Positions 1 through 11,600 of a stretch of DNA of 64,000 bases are shown one piece after another; positions within the stretch are counted from its first letter, which is position 1; each line of letters starts with the position of its first letter. Source of the DNA: Ruminococcus flavefaciens (GTDB lineage: Bacteria > Bacteroidota > Bacteroidia > Bacteroidales > P3). The position numbers and the translations under genes are program-made. Below the pieces are notes generated by a model that worked only from the letters and a program-made list of their open reading frames with translations, did no database searches and was not told the DNA's origin. The stretch spans positions 248,001 through 312,000 of the forward strand of contig JAMPAI010000002.1 of NCBI GenBank assembly GCA_023667315.1. Direction: 5' to 3'.

Positions 1-690
1 CCTTTCAAGAAAAACAAGATCCTGCAATCCTATTTCGACACCATGCTGTTGAAAGACCTGGCCGAACACTACGGGGTGTCGAACATCGAGGTTCTGCGCT
101 ATTATCTGAAACGCATCATGGCCAATCTGACCAAACCCACCTCCATACGCGGAATCTATGGCGACATTAAGTCGAAAGGGTTGAAGGTAAGCAAGGACAA
201 CCTGTACGACTGGGTCGGGTATGCATGCGGCATATTTATGTTTTTCCCGGTGTCCAACTACAGCAAGTCTCTGCAGAAAACCGAGAGTTCGCAACCCAAG
301 TACTATTGCATCGACAATGGTTTGCGCAATGCCGTTCTTCTTCCGCAGAGCGACGATGCCGGGAAGAAACTTGAAAATACGGTGTTCTTGCAACTGTACA
401 GACAAAAGACACCGGTCGATCGGATTTTCTATTATCTCGGAAAAAAAGAATGTGACTTTATTGTGCAGCGCGGCACCGACATCCATCAACTCATTCAGGT
501 GTGTTGGAGCATTGACGAGAATGAATCCAGGGAACGGGAAATAAAGGGACTCTTGGAGGCTTCTTCCGCAACAGGATGTAACAATATGTTGCTTATAACC
601 GCCGAACAGGAAGAGGAAATCCGTATGGAAGACGGACGGCTCATAAGGGTGGTTCCCGCATGGAAGTGGTCTTTAGGCGGAACGTTTTGA
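1..690 (+). CDS. AAA ATPase with C-terminal DUF4143 domain (3' part)
   Basis: The reading frame is open from the first base, so only the C-terminal part (about 229 codons) is inside the window. The segment around LLKDLAEHYGVSN, followed by a winged-helix-like stretch and by FYYLGKKECDFIV near the end, is typical of the DUF4143 half of the large AAA+ ATPase/DUF4143 family common in Bacteroidetes. The Walker motifs would lie upstream and cannot be seen. The ECDFIV segment resembles the small nuclease-like core often present in this half. The biological role of the family is poorly defined; members are usually annotated only as ATP-binding proteins. The first ATG in the window (position 43) is internal and is not the true start. 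The gene ends directly before a palindromic tandem-repeat array. Confidence 0.75.
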   Translation, partial: PFKKNKILQSYFDTMLLKDLAEHYGVSNIEVLRYYLKRIMANLTKPTSIRGIYGDIKSKGLKVSKDNLYDWVGYACGIFMFFPVSNYSKSLQKTESSQPKYYCIDNGLRNAVLLPQSDDAGKKLENTVFLQLYRQKTPVDRIFYYLGKKECDFIVQRGTDIHQLIQVCWSIDENESREREIKGLLEASSATGCNNMLLITAEQEEEIRMEDGRLIRVVPAWKWSLGGTF

Positions 691-978
691 TTCAGCCAAA
701 CGGGCAGAACCGAGCTCGCTCGGACTATGCCGTGGCGCAAAAACGTGCCTTGAAAAGGAACGTTTTTCTACAGCCGAGAGCAGAGGCCGAACTTGTTCGG
801 ACTATGCCGAGGCGCGAAAAAGGTCGGTTGAAAACCAACCTTTTTTCTACAGCCGAGAGCAGAGGCCGAACTTGTTCGGACTATGCCGAGGCGCGAAAAA
901 GGTCGGTTGAAAACCAACCTTTTTACTGAAGCCGGGGGCAGAAGCCAAACTTGCCTGGATTATGCCGAGGCGAATGAA
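691..978. repeat. Tandem palindromic repeat array, four units of 76-79 bp
   Basis: Equivalent bases fall at about 705, 781, 860 and 939, giving periods of 76, 79 and 79 bp. Units 2 and 3 are almost identical; units 1 and 4 are diverged. On the minus strand each unit reads GCCTCGGCA, a short palindrome, then TGCTCTCGGCT (or a variant of it). A second hairpin of the type AAAGGT...ACCTTT lies between units. In unit 1 both hairpins have different sequences but keep their pairing. The two arms match those of the promoter-bearing repeats at 12.3, 43.5 and 62.7 kb, so I place this array in the same family, here without the TATCTTTG box. The period is not a multiple of three, so the array is not coding. 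The rest of the gap, 979-1280, shows only a promoter-like box. Confidence 0.75.
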
Positions 979-1128
979 AGACCTCCCGGCCAAATAACGA
1001 CCGTAAGGCATCGAGAAAGCCGGAATGGCTGTCGGCGCAGTTGTTGTGGTTTATTCCCCAAACCACACTCCCCGCGTAGAACCATACCCCTCCCATCCTC
1101 CCGTAATTTTCTGAATTGAAAATTTTAT

Positions 1129-1136
1129 TATTTTTG
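1129..1136 (+). promoter_or_regulatory. -7 promoter box (TATTTTTG) for the secreted protein gene
   Basis: TATTTTTG matches the Bacteroidetes TAnnTTTG consensus and lies about 145 bp before the ATG at 1281. The untranslated region contains short direct repeats of the type TGGCC-CTTA and a small hairpin with GGAAAA/TTTTCC arms near 1180-1199. No -33 element is obvious. Confidence 0.45.
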
Positions 1137-1280
1137 TGGCCACTTATTTTGTGGCCGCTTAGGGTTTTTGGCCGCTTAAGGAAAAACCGGTGTTTTCCCT
1201 AAGCCGACACGCCTCCCACACCCTTTGTACAGATATACAGACCTGAAAATAACCTATATACTAACCTAAAAAGCTGAATC

Positions 1281-4200
1281 ATGAAAAGACTCGCCTCTTT
1301 ATGCGCGGTCGTTGTCGCGGCTTTCTGCCTTACGGGCTTCGCCCGGGGCGAAAAACCCGGGGACATCCGCGTTTCAAGACAAGACCGGCACATGACGGCC
1401 TTGAACACCGGGGTGCAGGCCATCGACGCACCCAAAACAGTTTCCGTAACCAAAACGCTGTTGAACGCCGACGGCCTCGGCCTGCCCGCAGACAGATCCG
1501 CCGCCCTGACGGACGCCCGCATCCTCTCCGCGCTCAAGACACCCGTGGCGAAGGCCGACGGGCCCGTCCTGACCATCACCAGTCCCTCCGCGGAAGCCGT
1601 CTTTTCCGAAACCAACACCCCCACCTTCGAACTCGAGATTGCCAATCTGGAAGAAGGTGCCGTTTTCGGCACGGAAGAAGGGAACTACCTCATAAAGGTG
1701 GATATCATGAACTCTTACACGGGAATGATTCTCTCCGCCCAAAACATCGCGGAAAAAACCTACACCACTCCGGCGCTTCCCAAAGATCCGTATCTGATTG
1801 GCTTTTTCTTAGGTAAAGTAGTGAGCGGAAGATTCCAGGCAATATCGGGGGTACAGGCGTTAACCACTTTCACCGTCGACTACGGCGATGTGCCCAAAGA
1901 CCCGGCCTTCGGCATCTTGAATCCGAAAGAAAAAAGTGGAGAAACGATAGACACCACATATACCCGGACCAGCTGCCCCCTCATCCAGGTGGGTATCGAA
2001 AACACCACGGCTAAGTTCGGCGGAAATGAGGGCGATGCCTGCTTGATTGCCATGGTTTATAATGCATCCGGTTATTCCGTTCTTTCTCGCCCTTTGGCAA
2101 ATGCTTCGGACTCCCTTTACCTTCCCGAACTCCCCAAAGGCGCGTACATAGTTGAATGCAGTTTGGGGGTAATGACCAAAAGCGGTGTTGATTATTGGAA
2201 AAATTCCTGCGGCGGATATATTGATGACACCCGTGCCATTCTCATCAACTACGAACACCCCGCCCTGACAATGGCGGATCCCGCCAGGGACACCACCTAC
2301 AGGCTTACCCGCACCCCGACCTTCAGGCTGGACGTAACGGGCGACAACGTGGATTTCGGTGTGGGCGCCGGCAAGGCCGCCATCCAGATGGTGGTGTATG
2401 ATGAAGAGGATAACGCAGTGTGTCTTTTCAACTCCGACAGCCCCGAGATCACCTCGCCGTTCCGTCTCGAAGACGGCAATTACACGGCTTCCTTCATATT
2501 GGTGATGCAGACGGAAGAGGGGCTTGACCTTTGGCCGGCCGAGGGTGGAAACAGTAGGCAGATTACGGCAGAGGCAGATTTCACCATCGCCTACGAGGGC
2601 GCCGGGGCCGATCCCGTCCTTACGGTGAAGAATCCCGCCGGGGACACCACGTACAGCGAGACCCGCACGCCTTCCTTCGAACTGGAATTGGTGAACGGCG
2701 AGGGGATAACGTTCGGCGGAACCTATTCCGGGGCTCCGGCCATCGTGTATGAAGTTTACAACCGCGACAGCCTGGCCGGGAATCCCGGTGCGGAACCTGT
2801 CGCCGAAGGTTATTCGCTCAGCCTCACCCCCACGGTGGGTGCGCCTTTGGCCAAGGGCGACTACAAGGTGGTGTTCAACCTCTATCAGATTGGATACGGA
2901 GGATACTTCTACAACTGGCCCACGACGGAGGGTGAGGGTATCTCCGCAAGCGCCGTGTTCACCGTCAACTATGCCGAACCCGACCCTGAGTTGAGCATGA
3001 AGAATCCCGTCAGGGACACCGTCTATGCAGAGACCAATACGCCTTCTTTCTCGGTGTCGGTTGCCAACGGCGAAAAACTCGTCTGGGGAGTGGAAGCGGG
3101 CAACAACGCGGTGATGATGCAGCTCTACACCGAAGAAGCCTGGAACGCAAAGGGAGATCCTTTTGTGCAGCTCTTCGATGCCGACACCACCTTCACCACG
3201 CCGCGGGCCCTGCCGCAGGGCAGATACCACGGGGTGTTCTCGCTGATGACGGTGGCGCAGGAAGAGGGCTACTACAACAATGTAAAGAACATTGCCGGTG
3301 AAAACATCTCCGCGGATGTCGCCTTCACCATTGCCTACGGCACCACGCGCGACACCATGCTGGTGATGAAGAACCCCGCCAGGGACACCGTCTATGCGGA
3401 GACCAACAAGCCCACCTTCGAGGTGTCGGTGCTTAACGGTGAAAATCTGGTCTGGGGAGAAGATGCCGGAAACAACATGTTGAGGATTCAACTCTTTACG
3501 GAAGAAGCCTATGCGCAGGGTGGAACCGCCGGTTTGACGGATTATGTTCCCGACACGGTCTATACGCTTCCCAATGCCCTGCCCAAAGGAAAGTATTACA
3601 TTACTTTCCAATTGATAAACATGGTGGACGAAAGTCATTTCAGATATCTGACCAATTATTTCGGACAAATCAACACCACGGCCGCCTTCACCATTAACCA
3701 CGGCGACGTGCGCGACCCGGCCATCGTCTTGATTGACCCGGCCAAAGACACCGTCTATGCCGAAACCACCACGCCCACCTTTACGGTGAGCCTCGACAAG
3801 GCCGGCAACGACATCACCCTGCGCCACGCGGTGGGCGATGCCGCCATTATGGTTGAAATCTACAGGCAGGGTGCATCCACGTCCTTGCTTGAGGATTTCA
3901 TTACCGACACCACCTACACCATAGCCAATGCCGATGCCTTGGACACCGGCAACTATAAAGTGGTGTTCACCCTGATGCAGTGGGTAAGCAGTACGGGGCT
4001 CAATTACTGGCCCGCCACCGGGAATGTTGCCGCAGAGGTGAACATCCGCGTCACCAGCACCGAAAAGCCCAGGCAACTGATTGTCCCCACCAACACAGGC
4101 CACCGCATCAGTCAGGATACGGTCTGGTTCAGCTGGACCTCGAAGGAAGACCGCTATCAGCTGGTGGTGTTTAACGCCGCCGGAAACGCGGTGGTGAACT

Positions 4201-4895
4201 CGGCGGTGAACGCCAACACCCAGGACACCGTTACAACGGCACGCATCACCGGCTTTGTCGACGGAACGTACAGATGGCAGGTTCGCGCGGTGGTAACCGT
4301 TGCGGAACTCAATATCCTCGACTACTCGCAGTGGTCTGCAACAAAGTCGTTCACCGTCAAGATAGACCGACCGAAAGGCCTGGCTGTTCCCCTCGACCCG
4401 AACACCTGCACCAGCCGGGACACGGTATGGTTCGGATGGTCCTCGAAGGAAAGCGACTTCGAGCTGTGTGTGATGGACAACACGGGCAAGGAGATGCGCA
4501 GCGAGAAGGTGAATGCCAAGTCCGCGCAGCTTAGCGGCTTTGCCGAGGGAGACTATACGTGGAAGGTGCGTGCCATCGAGCTTAGGCAGGGTGCCGTGGT
4601 GGATTCCTCGGCCTGGACAACTGCGAGGAGCTTTACCGTGAAATACGGCTCCGTATCCGTGGAAGAATCCATCCTGGCCGGGGTGAAGGTCTATCCCAAC
4701 CCCAGCACGGGTGAATTCAGGGTGAGCGTTCCCGTGGACGCCTCCGTGGACGTTTACGCGGCGGGCGGCCAGCGGGTTGCCTCCCGCAAGGTGGCCGCCG
4801 GCACCGAAGCCTTCACGCTGAAGGCGAGCGGCCTCTATTTTGTCCGCGTGACGGCCGACGGAAAGACGGCTGTACGTCGCATCGTGGTTCGGTAG
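1281..4895 (+). CDS. Large secreted multi-module protein with T9SS C-terminal sorting domain
   Basis: The protein has 1204 residues and starts with a Sec signal peptide (MKRLASLCAVVVAAFCLTGF, probable cleavage shortly after residue 22). Seven related modules of about 110-125 residues begin near residues 98, 212, 330, 448, 571, 695 and 817. Each opens with a motif like NPARDTVYAETNTPSF, which suggests beta-sandwich domains. Two further repeats near 935 and 1034 share DTVWFSWTSKE and look fibronectin- or Ig-like. The last 70 residues (VYPNPSTGEFRVSV...GLYFVRVTADG) are a type A type IX secretion sorting domain, so the mature protein should be exported and probably attached to the cell surface. 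I see no enzymatic motif; adhesin or surface scaffold is an inference from the architecture. The DNA of modules 5 and 6 is similar enough for recombination. A strong bidirectional terminator follows. Confidence 0.8.
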   Translation: MKRLASLCAVVVAAFCLTGFARGEKPGDIRVSRQDRHMTALNTGVQAIDAPKTVSVTKTLLNADGLGLPADRSAALTDARILSALKTPVAKADGPVLTITSPSAEAVFSETNTPTFELEIANLEEGAVFGTEEGNYLIKVDIMNSYTGMILSAQNIAEKTYTTPALPKDPYLIGFFLGKVVSGRFQAISGVQALTTFTVDYGDVPKDPAFGILNPKEKSGETIDTTYTRTSCPLIQVGIENTTAKFGGNEGDACLIAMVYNASGYSVLSRPLANASDSLYLPELPKGAYIVECSLGVMTKSGVDYWKNSCGGYIDDTRAILINYEHPALTMADPARDTTYRLTRTPTFRLDVTGDNVDFGVGAGKAAIQMVVYDEEDNAVCLFNSDSPEITSPFRLEDGNYTASFILVMQTEEGLDLWPAEGGNSRQITAEADFTIAYEGAGADPVLTVKNPAGDTTYSETRTPSFELELVNGEGITFGGTYSGAPAIVYEVYNRDSLAGNPGAEPVAEGYSLSLTPTVGAPLAKGDYKVVFNLYQIGYGGYFYNWPTTEGEGISASAVFTVNYAEPDPELSMKNPVRDTVYAETNTPSFSVSVANGEKLVWGVEAGNNAVMMQLYTEEAWNAKGDPFVQLFDADTTFTTPRALPQGRYHGVFSLMTVAQEEGYYNNVKNIAGENISADVAFTIAYGTTRDTMLVMKNPARDTVYAETNKPTFEVSVLNGENLVWGEDAGNNMLRIQLFTEEAYAQGGTAGLTDYVPDTVYTLPNALPKGKYYITFQLINMVDESHFRYLTNYFGQINTTAAFTINHGDVRDPAIVLIDPAKDTVYAETTTPTFTVSLDKAGNDITLRHAVGDAAIMVEIYRQGASTSLLEDFITDTTYTIANADALDTGNYKVVFTLMQWVSSTGLNYWPATGNVAAEVNIRVTSTEKPRQLIVPTNTGHRISQDTVWFSWTSKEDRYQLVVFNAAGNAVVNSAVNANTQDTVTTARITGFVDGTYRWQVRAVVTVAELNILDYSQWSATKSFTVKIDRPKGLAVPLDPNTCTSRDTVWFGWSSKESDFELCVMDNTGKEMRSEKVNAKSAQLSGFAEGDYTWKVRAIELRQGAVVDSSAWTTARSFTVKYGSVSVEESILAGVKVYPNPSTGEFRVSVPVDASVDVYAAGGQRVASRKVAAGTEAFTLKASGLYFVRVTADGKTAVRRIVVR

Positions 4896-4910
4896 TTTTT
4901 TCAGCTTGTA

Positions 4911-4954
4911 TTACAAAAAAGAACGGCGGGGAAACCCGCCGTTCTTTTTTGTAA
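4911..4954. terminator. Bidirectional intrinsic terminator
   Basis: A perfect 20-bp stem (4911-4930 with 4935-4954) closes a GAAA tetraloop. The GC-rich part GAACGGCGGG is flanked by A6 on one side and T6 on the other. It can therefore end the plus-strand secreted protein gene and the converging minus-strand sdh operon. Confidence 0.9.
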
Positions 4955-4989
4955 TGAGCATTTACTGCAACACCGCAGATTGCCCGTTA

Positions 4990-5727
4990 TCAGAAACTTG
5001 CCTTGATGAACTCGCGGTTCAGCCTGGCGATGTGCAGGATCTTGATGCCTTTGGGGCATTCGGCCTCGCAGGCTCCGGTGTTGGTGCAGTTTCCGAAACC
5101 GAGCTCGTCCATCCTGGCGATCATCTTCTTTACGCGTTCGGCCGCTTCCACCTTGCCCTGCGGCAGGTGCGCCAGGTGAGACACCTTGGCGGAGACGAAC
5201 AGCATGGCCGAAGCGTTCTTGCAGGCCGCCACACAGGCCCCGCAGCCGATACAGGCCGCCGCATCCATCGCGGTGTCGGCGTCTTTCTTGCGCACGGGAA
5301 TCGCGTTGCCGTCGGGAACACCGCCCGTGGTGGCCGAGATAAAGCCGCCCGCCTGCACGATCTTGTCGAAGGCCTGACGGTCTACCGTAAGGTCTTTGAT
5401 AACCGGGAAGGCCGCGCTGCGCCAGGGTTCGATGTAGATGGTATCACCGTCCTTGAATTTGCGCATATGCAGCTGGCAAGTGGTAATCTGGCTGTCGGGG
5501 CCGTGCGGGTGCCCGTTGATGTACAGGCTGCACATACCGCAGATGCCCTCGCGGCAGTCGTGGTCGAAGCAAACGGGCTCCTTGCCTTCCGACACGAGGT
5601 TTTCGTTCAGGATGTCCAACATTTCCAAGAAAGAGCAGTCGGACGAGATATTGCTTATCGGATAGGTTTCAAAACGACCCTTGGCCTTGGGGCCGCTCTG
5701 ACGCCATACTTTTAATGTAAAGTTCAT
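4990..5727 (-). CDS. sdhB: Succinate dehydrogenase/fumarate reductase iron-sulfur subunit
   Basis: This 245-residue subunit carries the electron relay between the flavoprotein and the membrane cytochrome b. The [2Fe-2S] ligands are visible in CREGICGMC around residue 62, and the [4Fe-4S]/[3Fe-4S] ligands in [11 protein letters not shown] near 140 and [14 protein letters not shown] near 215. Length and motif order are those of the family. It is the last gene of the sdhC-sdhA-sdhB operon, 12 bp after sdhA, and ends against the bidirectional terminator. In anaerobic Bacteroidales the complex usually works as a fumarate reductase that oxidises menaquinol; direction cannot be read from sequence alone. 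Confidence 0.95.
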   Translation of the reverse strand: MNFTLKVWRQSGPKAKGRFETYPISNISSDCSFLEMLDILNENLVSEGKEPVCFDHDCREGICGMCSLYINGHPHGPDSQITTCQLHMRKFKDGDTIYIEPWRSAAFPVIKDLTVDRQAFDKIVQAGGFISATTGGVPDGNAIPVRKKDADTAMDAAACIGCGACVAACKNASAMLFVSAKVSHLAHLPQGKVEAAERVKKMIARMDELGFGNCTNTGACEAECPKGIKILHIARLNREFIKASF

Positions 5728-5739
5728 TTCTTTTCGTGT

Positions 5740-7683
<1,944 letters not shown>

Positions 7684-7704
7684 ATATCGTTGCGTTTTTA
7701 TCGG

Positions 7705-8538
7705 TTAGTAAAGAATATTCATGCCTATCGCCACCGCCCAGAACATCAGAACCACAATCACGGCATATACCGCGCCGATGCATTTGATAGGCCTGTCGTA
7801 GCAAGGCCCGTTGAGCCCGAGCGTATGCAATGCCGAAGGGAATGCGTGCACCAAGTGGATGCCCAGGGCGAGAATCAACACGAGGTAAAGCACCAGATAG
7901 GCCGTGTTGTTGAACAATTCCTGCGCCATCGTGTAGAAATCGGGTTCGTAGGCGGTGAAGCCGGGGCCGAAGGCTTCGGTAAGCTCGGCTTTGGTAATGC
8001 CGGTGGCCACTTCCTTAAAGGGAGCGTTGCCCGTGGGCTCTTCCGGCTGGAAGAACGCCAGCACCTGTTCCATGTGTTCCTGCACATAGACGGGATCGGC
8101 TTTCTGCACGTCTTCGATTTCCACCAGATACTTGCCTTCCACCCAATCCATCTTGACAAAATAGAAATTCATCAAATGGATCACCAGAAAGATGGCCACC
8201 AGGATACCGGTGTAAATCATGAATTTGGAACCGGGCGCGGTGGCCGACTTGTTCGGCACCTTGTAACGTACCGGACGGGCCTTCCAGTTCTGCAACTGCA
8301 GGATGACACCCAGCAGGATGTGCAGGAGCAGGGCGGCGAAAAGCACCACCTCGAACACCTTCACGATGTAGTTGGTTCCCATAAAGTGGGCGGCGGCACG
8401 GAACCACTCGCCTCCGTCGGCACGCAGCAAACAAAGGTTGATGCCGGCATGCACAAGCAAAAAGAGCATTAAGAAACTGCCCAATATCGCCAAGGTGATT
8501 TTTTTCGTTACCGAGGCGAACTTCTTAAAGTGCGACAT
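7705..8538 (-). CDS. sdhC: Succinate dehydrogenase/fumarate reductase cytochrome b subunit
   Basis: A 277-residue membrane protein of the single-subunit b558 type found in Bacteroidetes and Bacillus. Five hydrophobic segments are visible, starting at ITLAILGSFLMLFLLVHAGIN (residues about 14-34) and ending at CIGAVYAVIVVLMFWAVAI. Histidines within the helices (for example FLLVHAG and IFLVIHLMNFY) are candidate haem b ligands. It anchors the sdhA/sdhB proteins and exchanges electrons with menaquinone. It is the first gene of the operon and has a TATTTTTG -7 box about 77 bp upstream. Confidence 0.93.
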   Translation of the reverse strand: MSHFKKFASVTKKITLAILGSFLMLFLLVHAGINLCLLRADGGEWFRAAAHFMGTNYIVKVFEVVLFAALLLHILLGVILQLQNWKARPVRYKVPNKSATAPGSKFMIYTGILVAIFLVIHLMNFYFVKMDWVEGKYLVEIEDVQKADPVYVQEHMEQVLAFFQPEEPTGNAPFKEVATGITKAELTEAFGPGFTAYEPDFYTMAQELFNNTAYLVLYLVLILALGIHLVHAFPSALHTLGLNGPCYDRPIKCIGAVYAVIVVLMFWAVAIGMNILY

Positions 8539-8614
8539 ATCTTTTTATGTTTTGTTTTCTAAAAAAGGCTGCCGATTATCGGCAGGAACACGATAACCGG
8601 CAACACAATCCCTG

Positions 8615-8622
8615 CAAAAATA
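8615..8622 (-). promoter_or_regulatory. -7 promoter box (TATTTTTG) for sdhCAB
   Basis: On the minus strand TATTTTTGCAGG matches the TAnnTTTG consensus. It lies 77 bp upstream of the sdhC start codon and would drive the three-gene operon. Confidence 0.55.
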
Positions 8623-8651
8623 CAAAGATTAAATCATTATAGGAAACCGCC

Positions 8652-11600
8652 CTATGCGGCCTTCACGAACTTAACGGCATAGCGGCTGCCCGAAGCGGTC
8701 TCGAACACGAGCACATACACGCCCGAAGCCAGACCGGCCACCGGGAACGAAAGGGTCTCCGTGCCGGCATCCACACGCATGCCGGAAGCCAGGGCCCTGA
8801 CCCGCTGCCCCATCGCGTTCACTACATACAGGCTGCCCGAAAGCGGTTCACGGGAGTCGAAACGTACATTCAGCACATCCGAGACAGCACCGGTTACCTG
8901 CATCAGGGCAAGCGATTCCACGGGGGTTTTCCTTTCGTTGGCCACGGGCGTGTGCGACCCGATGGGAAGACGCACGTCGTCTATCCAGACCTTGTCTTCG
9001 CCCTTGCTTTCCGAGGCATCCTTGGCATAAGTCCAGGCAAGCGTGCGCTCGCCGGCAACAACAGGGAACTCGGCATAACGCCAAACGGAATCGATTCCGC
9101 CCCAGGAACCTTGACGGACACCGTCTATATAAAAACAGAGGAAATCGCCCAAGGTATTGTTGAGCTTTTCGCTGGACGTACGGAAATAAAATCCCACCAC
9201 ATCATCGATGGGCACATCCACCTTTATGGAAAGCGTGCTCTTGCCGTTGTCGGCAACAGGGGCGCTGGCGGCACTGTATTTTCCCTGATGAGCGTTATCC
9301 TGACCGATGGTCCAGTCGGAGGCCTCATCCCAGTCCACAAAACTGAAGTCGCCGCTTTCGAACGTCTCGACCACCGGGCTGATGTACGAAACCACCTGGT
9401 CCGTGCACTTCCTCCCCTTGGTGTCAAAGTCGAAGTTCAATGTGTAAAGGGCATAGTGAACGTTTTCATCTGTTGCGCCATATCCGAACGTAAAGGTTTT
9501 CTGTTCCATGCCCGCCAACGTGCCGATTTCAAAAACCGAATCGGGCAGTTTTAAATATCTTGCCTGGGAAGATACCCTTACCTGAACCGACTCGGCGGTG
9601 ATTTCACTCGGGTTGACAAGCGTCACCTCCGCCTTTACCGTTTCTCCATTGTCGATCACGCCGTTTGGATTGCTGCCGGCGGCATCGTCTATCTTAAACC
9701 CGGCTACCCTTATTTCGGGAGCCTCCACTACAAACTTTCCTTCTTTTGCAAGCGTGCTGTCGGTTTCCCCGTCCATCACCATATTCAAGGCAAAGGCCAA
9801 CGTATGCCTGTCCGGCACATTTTTGTCCACCTTCAACGTAAAACCGTGGTCCAAGGCTACGGTTTCGCCCGGTGCCAATGCCTGATCCAGCGTATAGGTG
9901 TTGTCTTCCACCGTCAGGTATTCATCCTTGCTCTCCAAGACAACATCCACCCTGCCGATATCCATCTTGCCCACATTACGTAAAGTGTAACTGAGCCTAT
10001 ACGTTTCACCATATAACCCGCTGCGCACCACATTGCCGGAGGCATCGGTCATTTCCTGTCCGGAAACAATCAGGTGCTTGCGCCTTCGGGCAAGTACCTC
10101 CACTTCTTTATGTACCGGCAGATAATCCTGGGCCACCACCGTAAGGTTGACCATACAGGCGGAGTCGAGCCCCTGCAAGGCAAGACGGGCCTCACCTCTT
10201 CCGTCGGTTATGGCAAAACCGAAAATCACTCCGTTTTTGCTCAATGTAACACGGGCATAAGGAACCGTACTCACGTCGAATGAAACATCTCCCACCACCA
10301 AAGAAGGAGTGTGTTCCAGCCGAAGCTCAGCCGGACGACGTGTATAAGGCATATAGGAGGGATCACCAAACACGTGATATACTTCCCAATAGTATTCTTC
10401 CAGATCCTGATTGGCACGCTCCACCGCCATATTGCCCGTATAAACGATTTCATGTGCTGTCAACGCCCAATCTTCATAAGCTTCATTGTGAGAATGATAC
10501 CAGGCGTCGTTAGCGCCCAAACCGGTATTTTCGTACGTGAATACCGTTCCGTTAACCAAGCGATTCGTATAACCTACCGCCCAATACACGTCCTGGTCAA
10601 AATAGGTGCTGTTGGATCCACCGATATATACCACCGCACCGGCATCCTTCTTACGAAGAAGCGCTTCGGCAAAACAAGTCTTGGTATCGAACGCTCCGGT
10701 AAGGCAGCAGTTCCCCACCATCAAGGGATATTTTCCCTCGTTGGTGAACGCAGACACATCAGCAGTGGAAATGTACGGTTCCGCCCAACTGGTTTGCGAT
10801 CCATGCGCCGTATAGATGGCCACTGAGAGCCCGGCGTCTATATTGCGGATGATATCAGCCGATTGATTGCCTGATTGCGGGTAAAGATACTTGTAGCCGT
10901 AGCGGCCCAGCGTATCCATATACAACGAGTGTAAGTACTCTACCGTGGGATTGAGGTGGGAACGTCCATACGTATCGTCCACACCGGCGATAACCACCGC
11001 CGTATCCAGGAACAATGACCTTTCGGAAGTAAGCGACTCCATATAGATGGTCTTGTTAATCTGCGGCATCAGTTCCTCCACGGTCGAGGCCGACATACGC
11101 CCGTAATGCACGTCGGGGAAATGGTCGTCCGTATATTCGCAGAGATAGAGATCCGAATAATGGCCGTTGTCGCCCCACGCTCCCGTTCCGCTGTATTTTT
11201 TGGTGGGAATCTGCGCCAGATCCCCCACAAAAAGCACGTATGACGGTGCCGGCTCTGTTTCCGAAGCATTGTCGTACAAATTCTTGAGGTGATAACGGAT
11301 GTTGGGCTTCCCGCCCTCGATCTGATCCGTATAGACCTGAACCACCTCGTAACCGAGACGCGTCTTCCACTCCACGAATTTCTGCAGCGAATCCCTGAAC
11401 ATGGGGTCGGCCACGATAACATAGCGCATCGGTGATTCGGCCATCACGGCCTTGGTGTCCACGGGGTTCGCCACTTCGTTGCGCAACAGGCCGAAGGCGG
11501 GCGAGGCGTAACGGGCTTTCTTGGCATAGGTGGCGTTCCAGTCGGCCTGGTCGTAAACGATTTCGAAATCGAGCACGGTATATACACGCAGGGTGTGGGT

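Noticed and set aside
660..1119. Open frames of 78-89 codons across the tandem repeats
   Set aside because: The repeat period (76-79 bp) is not a multiple of three, and the predicted peptides are basic low-complexity sequence without a family.
1860..4103. 747-codon frame antisense to the secreted protein gene
   Set aside because: A by-product of GC-rich codon bias; no signal, motif or promoter, and the plus-strand gene has a signal peptide and sorting domain.
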